This document shows positions 28,268 through 38,591 of a stretch of DNA of 64,000 nucleotides, piece after piece (position 1 is the first letter of the stretch; each line of letters starts with the position of its first letter). Where the stretch lies: contig NZ_CP117880.1 of the NCBI RefSeq assembly GCF_028736175.1, positions 2,852,001 to 2,916,000 on the forward strand. Reading direction: 5' to 3'. The stretch comes from Sphingobacterium oryzagri. GTDB lineage: Bacteria > Bacteroidota > Bacteroidia > Sphingobacteriales > Sphingobacteriaceae. The notes under the pieces are model-generated. The model saw only the letters and a list, made by a program, of their open reading frames with translations. It made no database searches and was not told where the DNA came from. The position numbers and the translations under genes were made by a program.

Positions 28268-28621
28268 CGAATAAAACAGGTTTACAGCGTAATGATAGCT
28301 CTGCCAAAAATAGAAATAATCTAGCAGCTACCTGCTGAAAATAGCAGCCGATAGCAATATTGACCGATTATTTGATGAAATTGACGATTATCTGTAAGGT
28401 AAGCGTAATCGAGGTGGTCTGCATACATCTATACAAGCATTAAGGCTTAATGCCGCTTATTGCGCTCCGTTTATGGCTGTTGAATGCAATAATTTACGAA
28501 GTAATTTCTTATTGTATTTTTATACCCTTGCTACACAACCTATTTCACTCATTCAGTTAAAGAAGATTTAACGGAAAGATCACTTTTCATGTACTAAAAA
28601 AGTACGATGCTTTTTAAAGAT
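28268..28621. other. Spacer between the two PULs
   Basis: No gene seen. It separates the HTCS of PUL 1 from the terminator of PUL 2 and should contain the promoter of the HTCS gene. No clean TAnnTTTG box was found by eye. Confidence 0.4.
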
Positions 28622-28658
28622 GGGAAAGGGTGACCGATAGACTTGTTCACCCTTTCCC
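28622..28658 (-). terminator. Terminator at the end of the PUL 2 operon
   Basis: A perfect 12-bp inverted repeat, GGGAAAGGGTGA (28622-28633) with TCACCCTTTCCC (28647-28658), about 50 nt beyond the GH43 stop. Confidence 0.7.
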
Positions 28659-28710
28659 CTCCTAATTGCCGAGGCTCCATATGCTTTGCCTCAAAAAAAT
28701 TTTATGTCTA

Positions 28711-30309
28711 TTACGATCCTAAACCAGGTGCATAATCAAACCAATCGAAATAGGCTTTTGCATCCGAACGTTCAGACGGCGATGAGCTGTACAGGCCGAT
28801 CATCACACCGGTAAATCCACCGGCAACTTCTGTCGACAAATAGCGCGTATCTAAACTTCCGAGTGCGGCATATTCCTTTGCTTTATCGTCTTTAATAAAA
28901 AATGAATAGTGTTGTGGCGTTCCCTCAATTTTTAAGTTTACCTGATTGGAAGATACCGCTTTTTCGCCAGCGATATAAGCCAGCGAACCTACGTTGACAC
29001 GCAACTGAACCACATATCCAGCATCCTTCTTTCGGATCAACAGGTCATAATGATGCGTATTGTTTTGCAGGAGCGTTATACCCGCTTCTGCTTCTTGATC
29101 TGTAGACGCAAGCTCCAACGCTGTTTCAGCGATGAAATCGTGCGCTGTTTGACGTCGTGCTACCATAGAAACAGCATCCAAATCATTCAGCGTATGCTTA
29201 CTAGCCGAAATCCTTAATTTTCCTTTTCTTTCAGCCAGTGAATAATGCGCGCGGATAGGATTTCGCAGAAATTGCCATTCCACACCCAATTCAGCCTGAT
29301 CAAATTCGGTGCGATTGTGTTTCGCTTTAAACGGAGACAATGGCAGTGTAGGCACATCCATCGTGATATCTACCGTTCCATTTCCATTCACTTGCGGCCA
29401 TCCGCCAGCAGGCCAATCTACCGGTGCCAGAAAAGTTTCCCTGCCCAGAACGTGATAATAGGCATAGCGCTGCGTCACGCGAAAACCTAGAAATACCGCC
29501 CACCAGGAGCCATCAGCAGCCTGAACTAGATCGGCATGGCCTACACCTTGAATAGGATTGCCTTGGCCAATTCTATTGGCGTGCGTGAGGATAGGATTTA
29601 GCGGACAGGACTCGTAAGGTCCAAGGAGATTTTTGCTGCGCCCAATGGTCGCGCTGTGCATATATTCTGTGCCCCCCTCTCCAAGTAGCAGATAATAATA
29701 ACCATCTTTCTTGTACATATGCGGTGCTTCCGGAAAGCGCCCGCCTATTCCTCCCCAAACCAGCGTTTCCGGTCCGACGACTTTCCCGGTTTGCAAATCA
29801 ATTTCGGTAACCCGTATTCCCTGATCTCCTTGCGTAACAAAATAGGTTTTACCGTCGTCATCCCAAAAAATATCCGGATCAATACTTTTGATGTCCACCC
29901 AGATCGGATCACTCCAGGGCCCTGTCGGCTTTTTAGCGGTACAATAGAAATTGCCGCCGCCAGATACATTGGTACAAATAACGTAGAATGTGCCATTATG
30001 GTAGCGAATGGACGGCGCAAAAAGTCCGCCCGATGCAGGTGCATTTTTTAGCGGTAGCTGCTCATCTCTCGTGAGGCAATGCCCTATCTGCTCCCAGTTG
30101 ACCAAATCTCGGCTATGATAAATCGGCAAACCGGGAAAATATTCAAATGAAGACGTTACGAGATAAAAATCATCTCCTACCCGGCAAATGCTTGGGTCAG
30201 GATTAAAGCCCGGTATAATTGGATTTCGGTAACCTTGCTGCGCATAGGCCGCGGTGTATGCTGAGGAGGTAAGCACGATCCATAAAAAACAACGAATAAG
30301 ATATTTCAT
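28711..30309 (-). CDS. Glycoside hydrolase family 43 (arabinofuranosidase/xylosidase type)
   Basis: A 532-residue secreted enzyme: signal peptide (to about residue 23), five-bladed GH43 propeller (about 27-320) and a C-terminal beta-sandwich of the GH43_C2/DUF1349 sort (about 335-530). Catalytic triad by motif: base Asp38 (GFNPDPS), pKa modulator Asp144 (KSIDPDIF), acid Glu194 (RFPEAPHM). It most resembles the subfamilies with exo-beta-xylosidase or alpha-L-arabinofuranosidase activity. In this operon, removal of arabinofuranose side residues is the likely task (inference). Last gene of PUL 2, 73 nt after GH2, followed by a strong terminator. Confidence 0.9.
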   Translation of the reverse strand: MKYLIRCFLWIVLTSSAYTAAYAQQGYRNPIIPGFNPDPSICRVGDDFYLVTSSFEYFPGLPIYHSRDLVNWEQIGHCLTRDEQLPLKNAPASGGLFAPSIRYHNGTFYVICTNVSGGGNFYCTAKKPTGPWSDPIWVDIKSIDPDIFWDDDGKTYFVTQGDQGIRVTEIDLQTGKVVGPETLVWGGIGGRFPEAPHMYKKDGYYYLLLGEGGTEYMHSATIGRSKNLLGPYESCPLNPILTHANRIGQGNPIQGVGHADLVQAADGSWWAVFLGFRVTQRYAYYHVLGRETFLAPVDWPAGGWPQVNGNGTVDITMDVPTLPLSPFKAKHNRTEFDQAELGVEWQFLRNPIRAHYSLAERKGKLRISASKHTLNDLDAVSMVARRQTAHDFIAETALELASTDQEAEAGITLLQNNTHHYDLLIRKKDAGYVVQLRVNVGSLAYIAGEKAVSSNQVNLKIEGTPQHYSFFIKDDKAKEYAALGSLDTRYLSTEVAGGFTGVMIGLYSSSPSERSDAKAYFDWFDYAPGLGS

Positions 30310-30382
30310 AAAACTACTTTTTTCTATTAACAGGTGATTATTTAGCAGATACCCTTCTTGAATCTAGAAGATCTATCAGCCA

Positions 30383-32809
30383 TTACTTCTTCTGCAGGGG
30401 GATATCGAGATAGACCGGCTTCATGCCGTCTGCCTCGGCTTTTACCCTGATTTCTCCGCTATTCCCTAGCTTGCGCACCACCGCCAGCGCCTTACCATTT
30501 AACGTCTGGCGCTCTGAAGCGCCGAAAGATGTGGTATCGGTGGGATTGCCGTTATCCGTCGCCATCAATTCCCCTGCACCTTCCACTTCAAATCGTATAT
30601 TTACCGCTGCACGCGGCACCAATGTTCCTTTCCTGTCGCGCACCGTGACCTGTACAAAAGCTAACGCATGCGCTTCATAACTTGCAGATTGTTCCTGCAT
30701 TATAGCCAGCGCATGTGGCTCTCCACTGGTGCGGACCATCGCTTGTTTAACCACCGCACCTGCGCTTCTTGAGATAGCTTTTAGTTCCCCCGCTGCAAAC
30801 GGCACTTTCCAAGAAACATGCAGCAGCGAATCTGCCTTGGCTCGTTTTCCCAAAGATTTTCCATTCAACAAAAGTTCGACCTCATCTGCGCAGTTATAGT
30901 AGGCTACAACATCGACGGTATCGCCGACCGACCAATTCCAATGCGGAAGAATATGCAGCATCGGTGTAGTTGTCCAAACACTTTGATAGAGGTAAAAAAC
31001 ATCCTTCGGGAAGCCTGCCATATCCACGATCCCGAAGTAAGAACTTCGCGCTGGCCAGGTATAAGGTGTCGGCTCGCCCAAGTAGTCAAATCCGGTCCAC
31101 ACATACATGCCCGAAACCCAGGGAAGGCGCTCGGAAAGAAACAGGCTTTCCTCATGCGTAGATCCCCATGGTGTGCGCACATGATCGTAGGCCGATATCT
31201 GCTTATCAGCATTCCCACCGTCAAAAGGAATATCCCAACGCGAGGGCCATAAACGCACGGTATCGATGGATATGTTATCGTAATGCCCCCGTGTGGAAAG
31301 TGCCGATACACTTTCCGTAATAATCAACGGACGATTAGGATGATCCTGTGGAAAGCTGCGCCAGTGCAGGTGATTGTAATTATAACCCAGCAAATCCACG
31401 GCTTGCGAACTTAGCACCGGATTTTTTGTGGATAGCTCATTATTGGCAACAACCGTCGGTCGTGTGCCATCCAAGCTATCGACCAGTTCGGCCAATCGCT
31501 TTGGAATCGAGCTGCCCAGCGCCACAGAATGCCACTGCTCTTGCGCCTCGTTTCCGAGACACCAGATAAAAAGCGAGGGGTGATTTCGATCCCTTTTGAT
31601 GTGGTCAATAAAATCACGTTCAAACCAATCATCCCAGTACAGGTGGTAATCAAATGGGTTTTTCTTTATTTTCCACACGTCAAATGTCTCACTCATCACC
31701 ATAAAACCTAAGCTATCACACAAGTCGAGAAAACCAGTAGCCGCAGGATTATGGGAAGTGCGGATCGCGTTAACGCCCATCGATTTAAGCATCTCGAGCT
31801 GTCGCTTAGCTGCCTGCGGATGAAATGCTGCGCCCAAGGCGCCGAGATCACTGTGCATACACACGCCGCGTATCTTCCGCTGTTGTCCATTGAGGTAAAA
31901 ACCGCTATCTGCATCAAAATGAAAATAGCGAATACCGGTTTTAAGCGTCAACTGGTCCAGGACATCAGCACCGCTGATGAGGGAGCAACGAACTTGATAG
32001 CAGTAAGGCGATTCGGGACTCCAAAGCTGAGGATGGCTGATCGTCACGCTATCCACAAACCGAGCTTGTTGCTGTCCGCGAATTTCACCAGCCAGTTTAG
32101 CCGTTTTTGTGGCGACGATCTTTCCGTCGCTATCCAGCACGTCCCAACGCAGCTGCGACGTGCCATTTAACTGTTCACCATGCATTACCGGCACGTCAAG
32201 CAGCAACGTTGCTTTTGTTTGATCTACATCGCGGCTTTTAACAAACAAATCGCCCAAATGAACCTTGTTTTTTACGATCAGGCTGACGTTTCTATAAATA
32301 CCCGACCCGGTGTAAAAGCGTGCATTAGGTTGCGCGCTGTTATCTACCTTCACCAGCAGGATATTTTCGCGATTATCGTTGTGCAAGTATGTGGAGATGT
32401 CGTACTGAAAACCTATAAACCCATTAGGTCGCATGCCGAGGTATTGGCCGTTAAGCCAAACTTCGCTGCGCTCATAAACCCCTTCAAAAGCAATCGACAC
32501 AAGCTGCTCGGCACGATAAGGCAACGTAAATGTTTTGGCGTACCAACCAATTCCGCCGGGAAGATAAGCGCCGCCGCTACCCGACAGATTCGTTTTATCA
32601 AACGACCCTTCGATACTCCAATCGTGCGGCAAGTTGAGCGATCGCCATGTGGAAAAATCGCGATCATCTCGATGCGCCGAGTCGTCGAGCAAAAACCTCC
32701 AGTCTTTGTTTAATTCAATTACTTCTCTATGCTGTGCATCAACGGCTAAACTTATCAAAATAAAAAGACCGATTATGGCGCAACGCAGATATTCCAGGTG
32801 TCTTATCAT
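30383..32809 (-). CDS. Glycoside hydrolase family 2, beta-galactosidase-like
   Basis: An 808-residue periplasmic GH2 enzyme. Signal peptide (IIGLFILISLAVDAQ), sugar-binding domain with LPHDWSIEGSFD and GGIGWYAKTF, immunoglobulin-like domain, catalytic barrel with FWCLGNE-type WCLGNEAQ (acid/base Glu421) and PLIITES (nucleophile Glu499), then a DUF4982-like domain (about 600-690) and an invasin/Ig-like C-terminus. The architecture is typical of PUL beta-galactosidases, though beta-glucuronidases share it. Its ATG overlaps the stop of the upstream lipoprotein gene (ATGA, 32806-32809), so the two are translationally coupled. Confidence 0.9.
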   Translation of the reverse strand: MIRHLEYLRCAIIGLFILISLAVDAQHREVIELNKDWRFLLDDSAHRDDRDFSTWRSLNLPHDWSIEGSFDKTNLSGSGGAYLPGGIGWYAKTFTLPYRAEQLVSIAFEGVYERSEVWLNGQYLGMRPNGFIGFQYDISTYLHNDNRENILLVKVDNSAQPNARFYTGSGIYRNVSLIVKNKVHLGDLFVKSRDVDQTKATLLLDVPVMHGEQLNGTSQLRWDVLDSDGKIVATKTAKLAGEIRGQQQARFVDSVTISHPQLWSPESPYCYQVRCSLISGADVLDQLTLKTGIRYFHFDADSGFYLNGQQRKIRGVCMHSDLGALGAAFHPQAAKRQLEMLKSMGVNAIRTSHNPAATGFLDLCDSLGFMVMSETFDVWKIKKNPFDYHLYWDDWFERDFIDHIKRDRNHPSLFIWCLGNEAQEQWHSVALGSSIPKRLAELVDSLDGTRPTVVANNELSTKNPVLSSQAVDLLGYNYNHLHWRSFPQDHPNRPLIITESVSALSTRGHYDNISIDTVRLWPSRWDIPFDGGNADKQISAYDHVRTPWGSTHEESLFLSERLPWVSGMYVWTGFDYLGEPTPYTWPARSSYFGIVDMAGFPKDVFYLYQSVWTTTPMLHILPHWNWSVGDTVDVVAYYNCADEVELLLNGKSLGKRAKADSLLHVSWKVPFAAGELKAISRSAGAVVKQAMVRTSGEPHALAIMQEQSASYEAHALAFVQVTVRDRKGTLVPRAAVNIRFEVEGAGELMATDNGNPTDTTSFGASERQTLNGKALAVVRKLGNSGEIRVKAEADGMKPVYLDIPLQKK

Positions 32810-33759
32810 GGATTGCCTCTCCTTACACTGGCGTTACGTTGCGCTTGCAGCGCATTTTCATAATAGGCCTTGCTTACATAATTGTACACCAGATAGGCCG
32901 GGTCTTCACCCGAAAGTGCCTTATCCCGCAATACACCCAGCTGCATATAGTCTTCCGTGAGCGACATGATCCGAATATCACCCCAATCGACCACGTGCGT
33001 GTCGCGCTCGCGATTGTGTAAAGGCATGGCGCCGTTCATGCGCATGGTATAATTCTCGGTATCCAACATATATGTTCCGCGCTGCACACCACGATTGGCC
33101 AGCATTTTATGATCGACAACCACATTAGCGCCGCCTTTGAGCGAAAATGTCATCGTGCCATAATCGCCGGCAGCCATGAGCCAGGTGTTACTTTTGTATT
33201 CGGGTTTCCAATTCCAGGAATCCCCTTCCACCGTCTCGCCTTCGGTCACCGTGGCCCAGCTATCTGCCGTGCCGTAAAAGTACATCGGGCCTAGAAAATA
33301 TGCGCTGGAACCTTGTGCATCGAGATCCAAATACCAGATCTTTTCCTGATCTACCCCGCCAGAGAGGAATGTCCATAACGCATTATCGACAAATCCAGCA
33401 TAGAAATTCTCCACTTCGAATCTTGCCGTGTCGCCATACACGATACCACCGCGCGTCTGCACGCCAAATACCACCTCGTACGTGCCCGGAAATGCCATAT
33501 TCAGCGTCACCTTTTTTTCTTGGCTTCTTCCTTGTGGGTGCTGCCACAGCGGGGTATACCGGCTTTCCATCAAACTGGTCAGATGGATAATATTCGGATT
33601 TGCGGCATCGTGTTCGATGGTATACGATGTTCCCTGTTTGATATCTGCCGCCTCCACATCTATCGCGCCAAGTTCGTATTTTTCGGGTGTGCACGCCGCC
33701 CAAAACAGGCAGCTCCAGCATAGTACAATGCACCAGTATATTGATCTTTTCATTATCAT
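32806..33759 (-). CDS. PUL 2 surface lipoprotein in the SusE/SusF position
   Basis: A 317-residue lipoprotein with lipobox WAAC (Cys23). It has an N-terminal PKD-like segment (TLNMAFPGTYEVVFGVQTRGGIVYGDTARFEV, about 85-120) and an aromatic-rich lectin-like domain (ALWTFLSGG, YFYGTADSWATV, WNWKPEYKSNTWLM). It follows susD by 41 nt, where glycan-binding SusE/SusF-type proteins sit. Homologues of this build are often called PKD-like or DUF4973/DUF5013-like, but I cannot place it with certainty. A carbohydrate-binding role at the cell surface is inferred from position and from exposed Trp/Tyr content. Confidence 0.7.
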   Translation of the reverse strand: MIMKRSIYWCIVLCWSCLFWAACTPEKYELGAIDVEAADIKQGTSYTIEHDAANPNIIHLTSLMESRYTPLWQHPQGRSQEKKVTLNMAFPGTYEVVFGVQTRGGIVYGDTARFEVENFYAGFVDNALWTFLSGGVDQEKIWYLDLDAQGSSAYFLGPMYFYGTADSWATVTEGETVEGDSWNWKPEYKSNTWLMAAGDYGTMTFSLKGGANVVVDHKMLANRGVQRGTYMLDTENYTMRMNGAMPLHNRERDTHVVDWGDIRIMSLTEDYMQLGVLRDKALSGEDPAYLVYNYVSKAYYENALQAQRNASVRRGNP

Positions 33760-33800
33760 TTACGTGTTAATCTATTTATTAATCTTACTCATAAATACAA

Positions 33801-35426
33801 CTACCAGCCTGCATTTTGCACCAGCAAACCACTTGAACGGGTGATCTGATTGCTCGGTATCTGCATAAAGCCTTTGGTAGCCACGAAGTTTTCGCGTCTT
33901 ACGACTACTTGATCCGGAGCCGTTCCGCTGAGCACATTTTCCGTCATGACCAAGCTGGTTGCAGCAGTTTCCAAGCCTTGTCGCAAAAGATCCCAATAAC
34001 GGATGCCCTCGAACGCAAATTCAAACTTCCTTTCCCGCAGAATGTTTGCTTTGGAAACGGCAAGTGGCGTGAAAGCCCCCTGGTGTGCCCTTCGCCGCAC
34101 TTGATCGAAATAGCTTTGTGCATTTGCACTGCCTAGCTCAGCAGCCATCAGCAACACATCGGCATACCGGATAACAAAAAAATCCTGATCTTGTGAAATC
34201 TGAAAATCTTTCTCTCCGCCGGTGTTCGACGTACCATCGGGCAGCGCTGTGGGCGTATATTTTTTGTTCGCAAAGCCGGTATATTCGCGCTGATCTTTAC
34301 TGTCGAAATTCGCGATACCTTCGCCTTCAATGTCAATAATGGATGCGACTTTTCTCGTATCACTGGCCGAAAATTCGTTGACAAATCGCCTGCTCACCGT
34401 TCCGCCTCCCCAACCTTGTCCATAAGGCGATGCATTGGTATTGCGCAAGCCCAATAATACCAACCACCTATTTCCATCGGTATTTCCATTATAATCTTGC
34501 GTACTGTTGAACTTCTGTGCAAAGACGACTTCACTGTTTCCCTCACCCGCATAGGTTGTCCTATCCAGTGTATTTTCTGCCGCATTGGGTTTATAGCTGG
34601 CCGCAGGCCACAACGATGCAAATGAGGATACCAACGCAAATTCGCCACTGGATATCGCTTCTTCCAAGCCAGCGAGTACTTGCGCTTTCGACACCGCAAG
34701 GTCCTCTTTTGCATAATATCCGGTGTAAAAAAGGTACACGCGGGCTAATAGTGCCTGAGCCGCGTAGCGCGTTGCACGACCATCGTTGACCGATGCACGG
34801 GCCTTCGGATAGGCATCTGCGGGGATATTTTCCATCGCAAAAATCAAATCGTCAACAATGACATCATAGGTTGCTTTGGCCTCCGCTTGCGGCACATTTT
34901 CCGTGGTCGGTTTAACCAATAAAGGCACCCGTTCGAAAAGCCTGACCAGATCGAAGTACAGCAGCCCGCGAAGAAATCGGGTTTCTCCTTCTATGCGTAA
35001 TTTCGCGGCCGGGTTACTTGCAAAATCAGCCCCTTCCAGTTTTTCCAGCAAGATATTACAGCGGTAGATGGCCGCGTAATAATCCGTCCACGTCCCATCG
35101 AAAAGATTATTATCCGAAGGAGATTCGTTTTTGTCAAACCTGTCCAATACCTGATAGGCTCTGTTATCCGTATTTCCGGTTCCACCAAAAGAAACATCGG
35201 ATAGAATATCAGCAACGACGTTGAAAGATAAGCTGCCGTTAGAAGCCGTGCGTTGGTAACCGTCATAACAGCCTACCAAGGCCATTTCTGCATCAGCTAC
35301 ATTTTTATAGAAGTTATTTTCGAGTACGTTTGTCATCGGCTCTACATCCAGAAAACTGGAAGAGCAGCTTGAAAAACACAGAAAGGACAATAATATTCCC
35401 GTAACCGTTATATTTTTTGTGTTCAT
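33801..35426 (-). CDS. SusD/RagB-family nutrient-binding lipoprotein, PUL 2
   Basis: A 541-residue SusD-like lipoprotein with lipobox FSSC (Cys21), SFLDVEPMTNVLENNFYKNVADAEMALVGCYDGYQ start, helical core (RFLRGLLYFDLVRLFERVPLLVKP) and C-terminal RERKFEFAFEGIRYWDLLRQG. It pairs with the SusC protein whose gene ends 6 nt upstream. Sequence is clearly different from the PUL 1 SusD, which argues for a different ligand. Confidence 0.93.
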   Translation of the reverse strand: MNTKNITVTGILLSFLCFSSCSSSFLDVEPMTNVLENNFYKNVADAEMALVGCYDGYQRTASNGSLSFNVVADILSDVSFGGTGNTDNRAYQVLDRFDKNESPSDNNLFDGTWTDYYAAIYRCNILLEKLEGADFASNPAAKLRIEGETRFLRGLLYFDLVRLFERVPLLVKPTTENVPQAEAKATYDVIVDDLIFAMENIPADAYPKARASVNDGRATRYAAQALLARVYLFYTGYYAKEDLAVSKAQVLAGLEEAISSGEFALVSSFASLWPAASYKPNAAENTLDRTTYAGEGNSEVVFAQKFNSTQDYNGNTDGNRWLVLLGLRNTNASPYGQGWGGGTVSRRFVNEFSASDTRKVASIIDIEGEGIANFDSKDQREYTGFANKKYTPTALPDGTSNTGGEKDFQISQDQDFFVIRYADVLLMAAELGSANAQSYFDQVRRRAHQGAFTPLAVSKANILRERKFEFAFEGIRYWDLLRQGLETAATSLVMTENVLSGTAPDQVVVRRENFVATKGFMQIPSNQITRSSGLLVQNAGW

Positions 35427-35432
35427 AGCGTT

Positions 35433-38400
35433 TTAAAATTTAAAGTTTACCCCCATTAACCAACTTTTGGGACGTGGATAGTAACCCAGGTCGATACCCG
35501 ATACCCAGCCGTCTGTACCGTAGCCTATCTCCGGGTCCATACCATCATATTTGGTGAACGTAAACAGGTTTTGCCCTTGCACATACACCCGTATCTGGTT
35601 TGCATATTTCCAATTGATCAAGTTGGAGAAATTGTATCCAAGCGTGATATTGCTTATCCGCAGAAAATCACCATCCTGGAGATAGAGGTCAGAAAACTGC
35701 CAGTTAACGTTGTTCTCCGTCACGCGGGGCATGGTATTAGACGTACCTTCTCCCGTCCATCGATCGAGAATGCGCGTGGTGTAATTGGCCTGTTTATTGG
35801 TGTGGTTACGATAGGATTGCACAATTTTATTGCCGGCCACACCATAAGCTTGCATAGACAGATCAAAATTTTTGTAATCCAGTCCAATTTGAAAACCGAA
35901 GGTAAAACTAGGTAAGCCAGAGCCAAGATCAATCTTATCCAAACTATTGATGAGGCCATCGCCATTCTGATCAACGTATTTCACATCCCCTGGCCTTGCG
36001 TTAGCTTGCAATACGCCATTCCCTTCTTGACGCCAGTTCGCTATATCAGCTTCGCTTTGGAAAATTCCCGCTGTTTGATAGCCCCAGAAGTAACCAATGG
36101 CATGACCATTTTGCGCACGGTAAAATTCCTCCGAATTGTCATACAGCATATTGATCGCCCCATGGATAATGCCATCTTCCGTAGGAATATTGCCGACCGT
36201 ATTTTTATTGTAAGCACCATTTACGCCAAAACGATAGCCCAATTGCCCGATTTTATCCGACCAGTTGATAGCAAGTTCAAATCCGGTATTTCGCACGTCA
36301 CCGCCATTAATAAAAGGTGCTTGCGTTCCGGCTGTGGCGAGCACGGGAGGTCTTACCAACCAATCTTTTGTAGTCTTCACATAGAAGTCGGCCACCACAT
36401 CCAGCCTGTTGTTTGCCCAGCGCGAGTCCAACCCCACGTTTATCTGTTCGGAAGTTTCCCAGGTCACCAACGGATTGGAGAATCGACTTGGATAAGCACC
36501 CGGTGTGTTTACGCCGCCCAACCCAAAATTGTAGAATGCCGCAGGATTATCCGCGGTAACGCCTGTAGACGTATTGATGGGAGCAGCAAACTGAAAATCT
36601 GCTATATCCTGATTTCCAACTTGCCCCCAAGAGACGCGCCATTTTAAGAAATTCAGCGTCGTAGCCGTAGCTTGCATAAAGTCTTCCGCCGTCATTACCC
36701 AGCCGGCCGATACTGATGGAAAGTAGCCCCAGCGATTTCCTGCGGCAAATTTGGATGAGGCATCTGCCCGAAGCGTCGCATTTAAGAGATATTTTTCCTT
36801 ATAGTTATACCCCAAACGCCCAAAATAAGACAACCTGCGATTCATCACATCTGGCCCGCCGTTTAATACGCGCGTTTCAACCACCTTACCATCTTCATCT
36901 AAAAATGCTTTACCGGTAGTATTATCGAGATAAGCATGCGCAAAATCATCAAACTGAGAAAGCAAATTCCAGTTGCTGCCCGAGAGGTAAGTGCCCTGAT
37001 AGCGCAATACTTCCATACCGGCCAGTGCCGAAAATTGATGCCCATCACCCACCGTAAAATCATAGTTTGCCGTATTCGTCCAGGTAATCGTATGCCCTTT
37101 GTTCATACTTTGCAAGGTCGTGGTATGGTCTTCATTAAAATTATAAATGGAGAATCGGTAGCGCGGCGTAAAACTTCTGTATTCGGACGCATTGTAGTTA
37201 AAGCCCAATAAGGAGCGGATAGTTAATCCTTTGATCGGTTCGAGCTGCGCATAGACATCAGCAAGTAAGCGTTGTGCATCATTCATATTATTAGAATTAA
37301 TCATCATTGCGCCATAGGGATTACCATCTCCGTTAAACCAAGGCGAATCTGAGCTATCATAGAAGGGATGCCCGTAACGGTTGTTATCGCCGTAAACCGG
37401 TGTTAAAGGCGAAGTCGTAAAGGCCGACCGCAGCGTGTTGTTATATTGATTACCGACATTTATTCCGCGATTTTTAATATAGTTGAAGTTCAGGTGCTGG
37501 CCAATCTTCAGCACGCCTTCAAAAGCTTTGTATTCTGCATTCGTCCGAAATCCATAACGCTCATAATTCGACACATCTCTGCCACCCACAAGGCCCTCCT
37601 GCCCAATGTAATTTAAGCTAAGCGCGTAGGTAGAGCGCTCTGATCCGCCTTGCAGGCCAACGTTGTAGTTTTCTGTATCGGCGTCGCGAGCCAACATCTG
37701 GTCAACCCAGTTGGTGTTTGCCAGTCCCTGCATCGCGCCAAAATCAAAGGGAGCAGCTCCGGAATTTAGTGCTTGTTCGTTCATGATCAGTTTATATTGA
37801 TCGGCATTAAGCAGGTGCACTTTGCGCGCGCTATTCTGCACGCCTTTGAAGGCATCGAACGACAGTTGACTTTTGCCCGCAGCACCCATTTTTGTAGTTA
37901 CTAAAACGACGCCATTTGCGGCTTGTGATCCGTAAATCGCCGCGGATGCAGCATCTTTCAATACGTCGATTGATTGAATATCGGCCGGATTAAGCACGGC
38001 AATATCTCCGCCCGGCACACCATCTATAACGTACAGCGGTCCTGAATTGCCGATAGTTCCCAAGCCCCTCACGACAACTTTCATCGCTGCGCCGGGCTGT
38101 CCTGAAGTCGAGGTAATGGATACGCCGGGCGCTTGTCCCTGCATAGCTTGTAACGGATTGAGCTGGTTCATTTTTTCAATATCCTCGCCCTGTACCTGGA
38201 GATTGGCGCCCGTATTGAGCTTTTTCTTTTGCACACCGTAACCGATAACCACGACCTCATCCAAATCGGCCGATATCGGCACGAGCCTTACCTGTATATT
38301 TCCTGCGGCGGCAACGTCCTGCGATTGAAAGCCAAGGTAACTCACGGTCAGCATCGTGCCTTCAGGCACATCGATCGTAAATGCACCATTCGCATCTGTG

Positions 38401-38564
38401 CTGGTTGATTGGCCTGCGCCTTTTACCAATACACTCGCCCCACTTATGGCTTCTCCCGTTTCACTGGACAGCACCCGACCCCGAACGGATTGCGCCCAAA
38501 CGGCGACCGCCAGCAGCAGAAATAGAGCTGTTGCTACGGCCTTTCGAAATAATTGTTTATACAT
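35433..38564 (-). CDS. SusC/RagA-family TonB-dependent transporter, PUL 2
   Basis: A 1043-residue outer-membrane transporter. Signal peptide (FLLLAVAVWAQ), carboxypeptidase-D regulatory-like domain (VRGRVLSSETGEAISGASVLVKG), DLDEVVVIGYGVQKKK hallmark, plug domain (YVIDGVPGGDIAVLNPADIQSIDVLKDAASAAIYGSQAANGVVLVTT) and beta-barrel ending GVNFKF. Imports oligosaccharide with the neighbouring SusD. It lies 27 nt after GH31 in a six-gene operon. Confidence 0.95.
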   Translation of the reverse strand: MYKQLFRKAVATALFLLLAVAVWAQSVRGRVLSSETGEAISGASVLVKGAGQSTSTDANGAFTIDVPEGTMLTVSYLGFQSQDVAAAGNIQVRLVPISADLDEVVVIGYGVQKKKLNTGANLQVQGEDIEKMNQLNPLQAMQGQAPGVSITSTSGQPGAAMKVVVRGLGTIGNSGPLYVIDGVPGGDIAVLNPADIQSIDVLKDAASAAIYGSQAANGVVLVTTKMGAAGKSQLSFDAFKGVQNSARKVHLLNADQYKLIMNEQALNSGAAPFDFGAMQGLANTNWVDQMLARDADTENYNVGLQGGSERSTYALSLNYIGQEGLVGGRDVSNYERYGFRTNAEYKAFEGVLKIGQHLNFNYIKNRGINVGNQYNNTLRSAFTTSPLTPVYGDNNRYGHPFYDSSDSPWFNGDGNPYGAMMINSNNMNDAQRLLADVYAQLEPIKGLTIRSLLGFNYNASEYRSFTPRYRFSIYNFNEDHTTTLQSMNKGHTITWTNTANYDFTVGDGHQFSALAGMEVLRYQGTYLSGSNWNLLSQFDDFAHAYLDNTTGKAFLDEDGKVVETRVLNGGPDVMNRRLSYFGRLGYNYKEKYLLNATLRADASSKFAAGNRWGYFPSVSAGWVMTAEDFMQATATTLNFLKWRVSWGQVGNQDIADFQFAAPINTSTGVTADNPAAFYNFGLGGVNTPGAYPSRFSNPLVTWETSEQINVGLDSRWANNRLDVVADFYVKTTKDWLVRPPVLATAGTQAPFINGGDVRNTGFELAINWSDKIGQLGYRFGVNGAYNKNTVGNIPTEDGIIHGAINMLYDNSEEFYRAQNGHAIGYFWGYQTAGIFQSEADIANWRQEGNGVLQANARPGDVKYVDQNGDGLINSLDKIDLGSGLPSFTFGFQIGLDYKNFDLSMQAYGVAGNKIVQSYRNHTNKQANYTTRILDRWTGEGTSNTMPRVTENNVNWQFSDLYLQDGDFLRISNITLGYNFSNLINWKYANQIRVYVQGQNLFTFTKYDGMDPEIGYGTDGWVSGIDLGYYPRPKSWLMGVNFKF

Positions 38565-38591
38565 ATTGCTGATTTATAATGGTTAACTATT

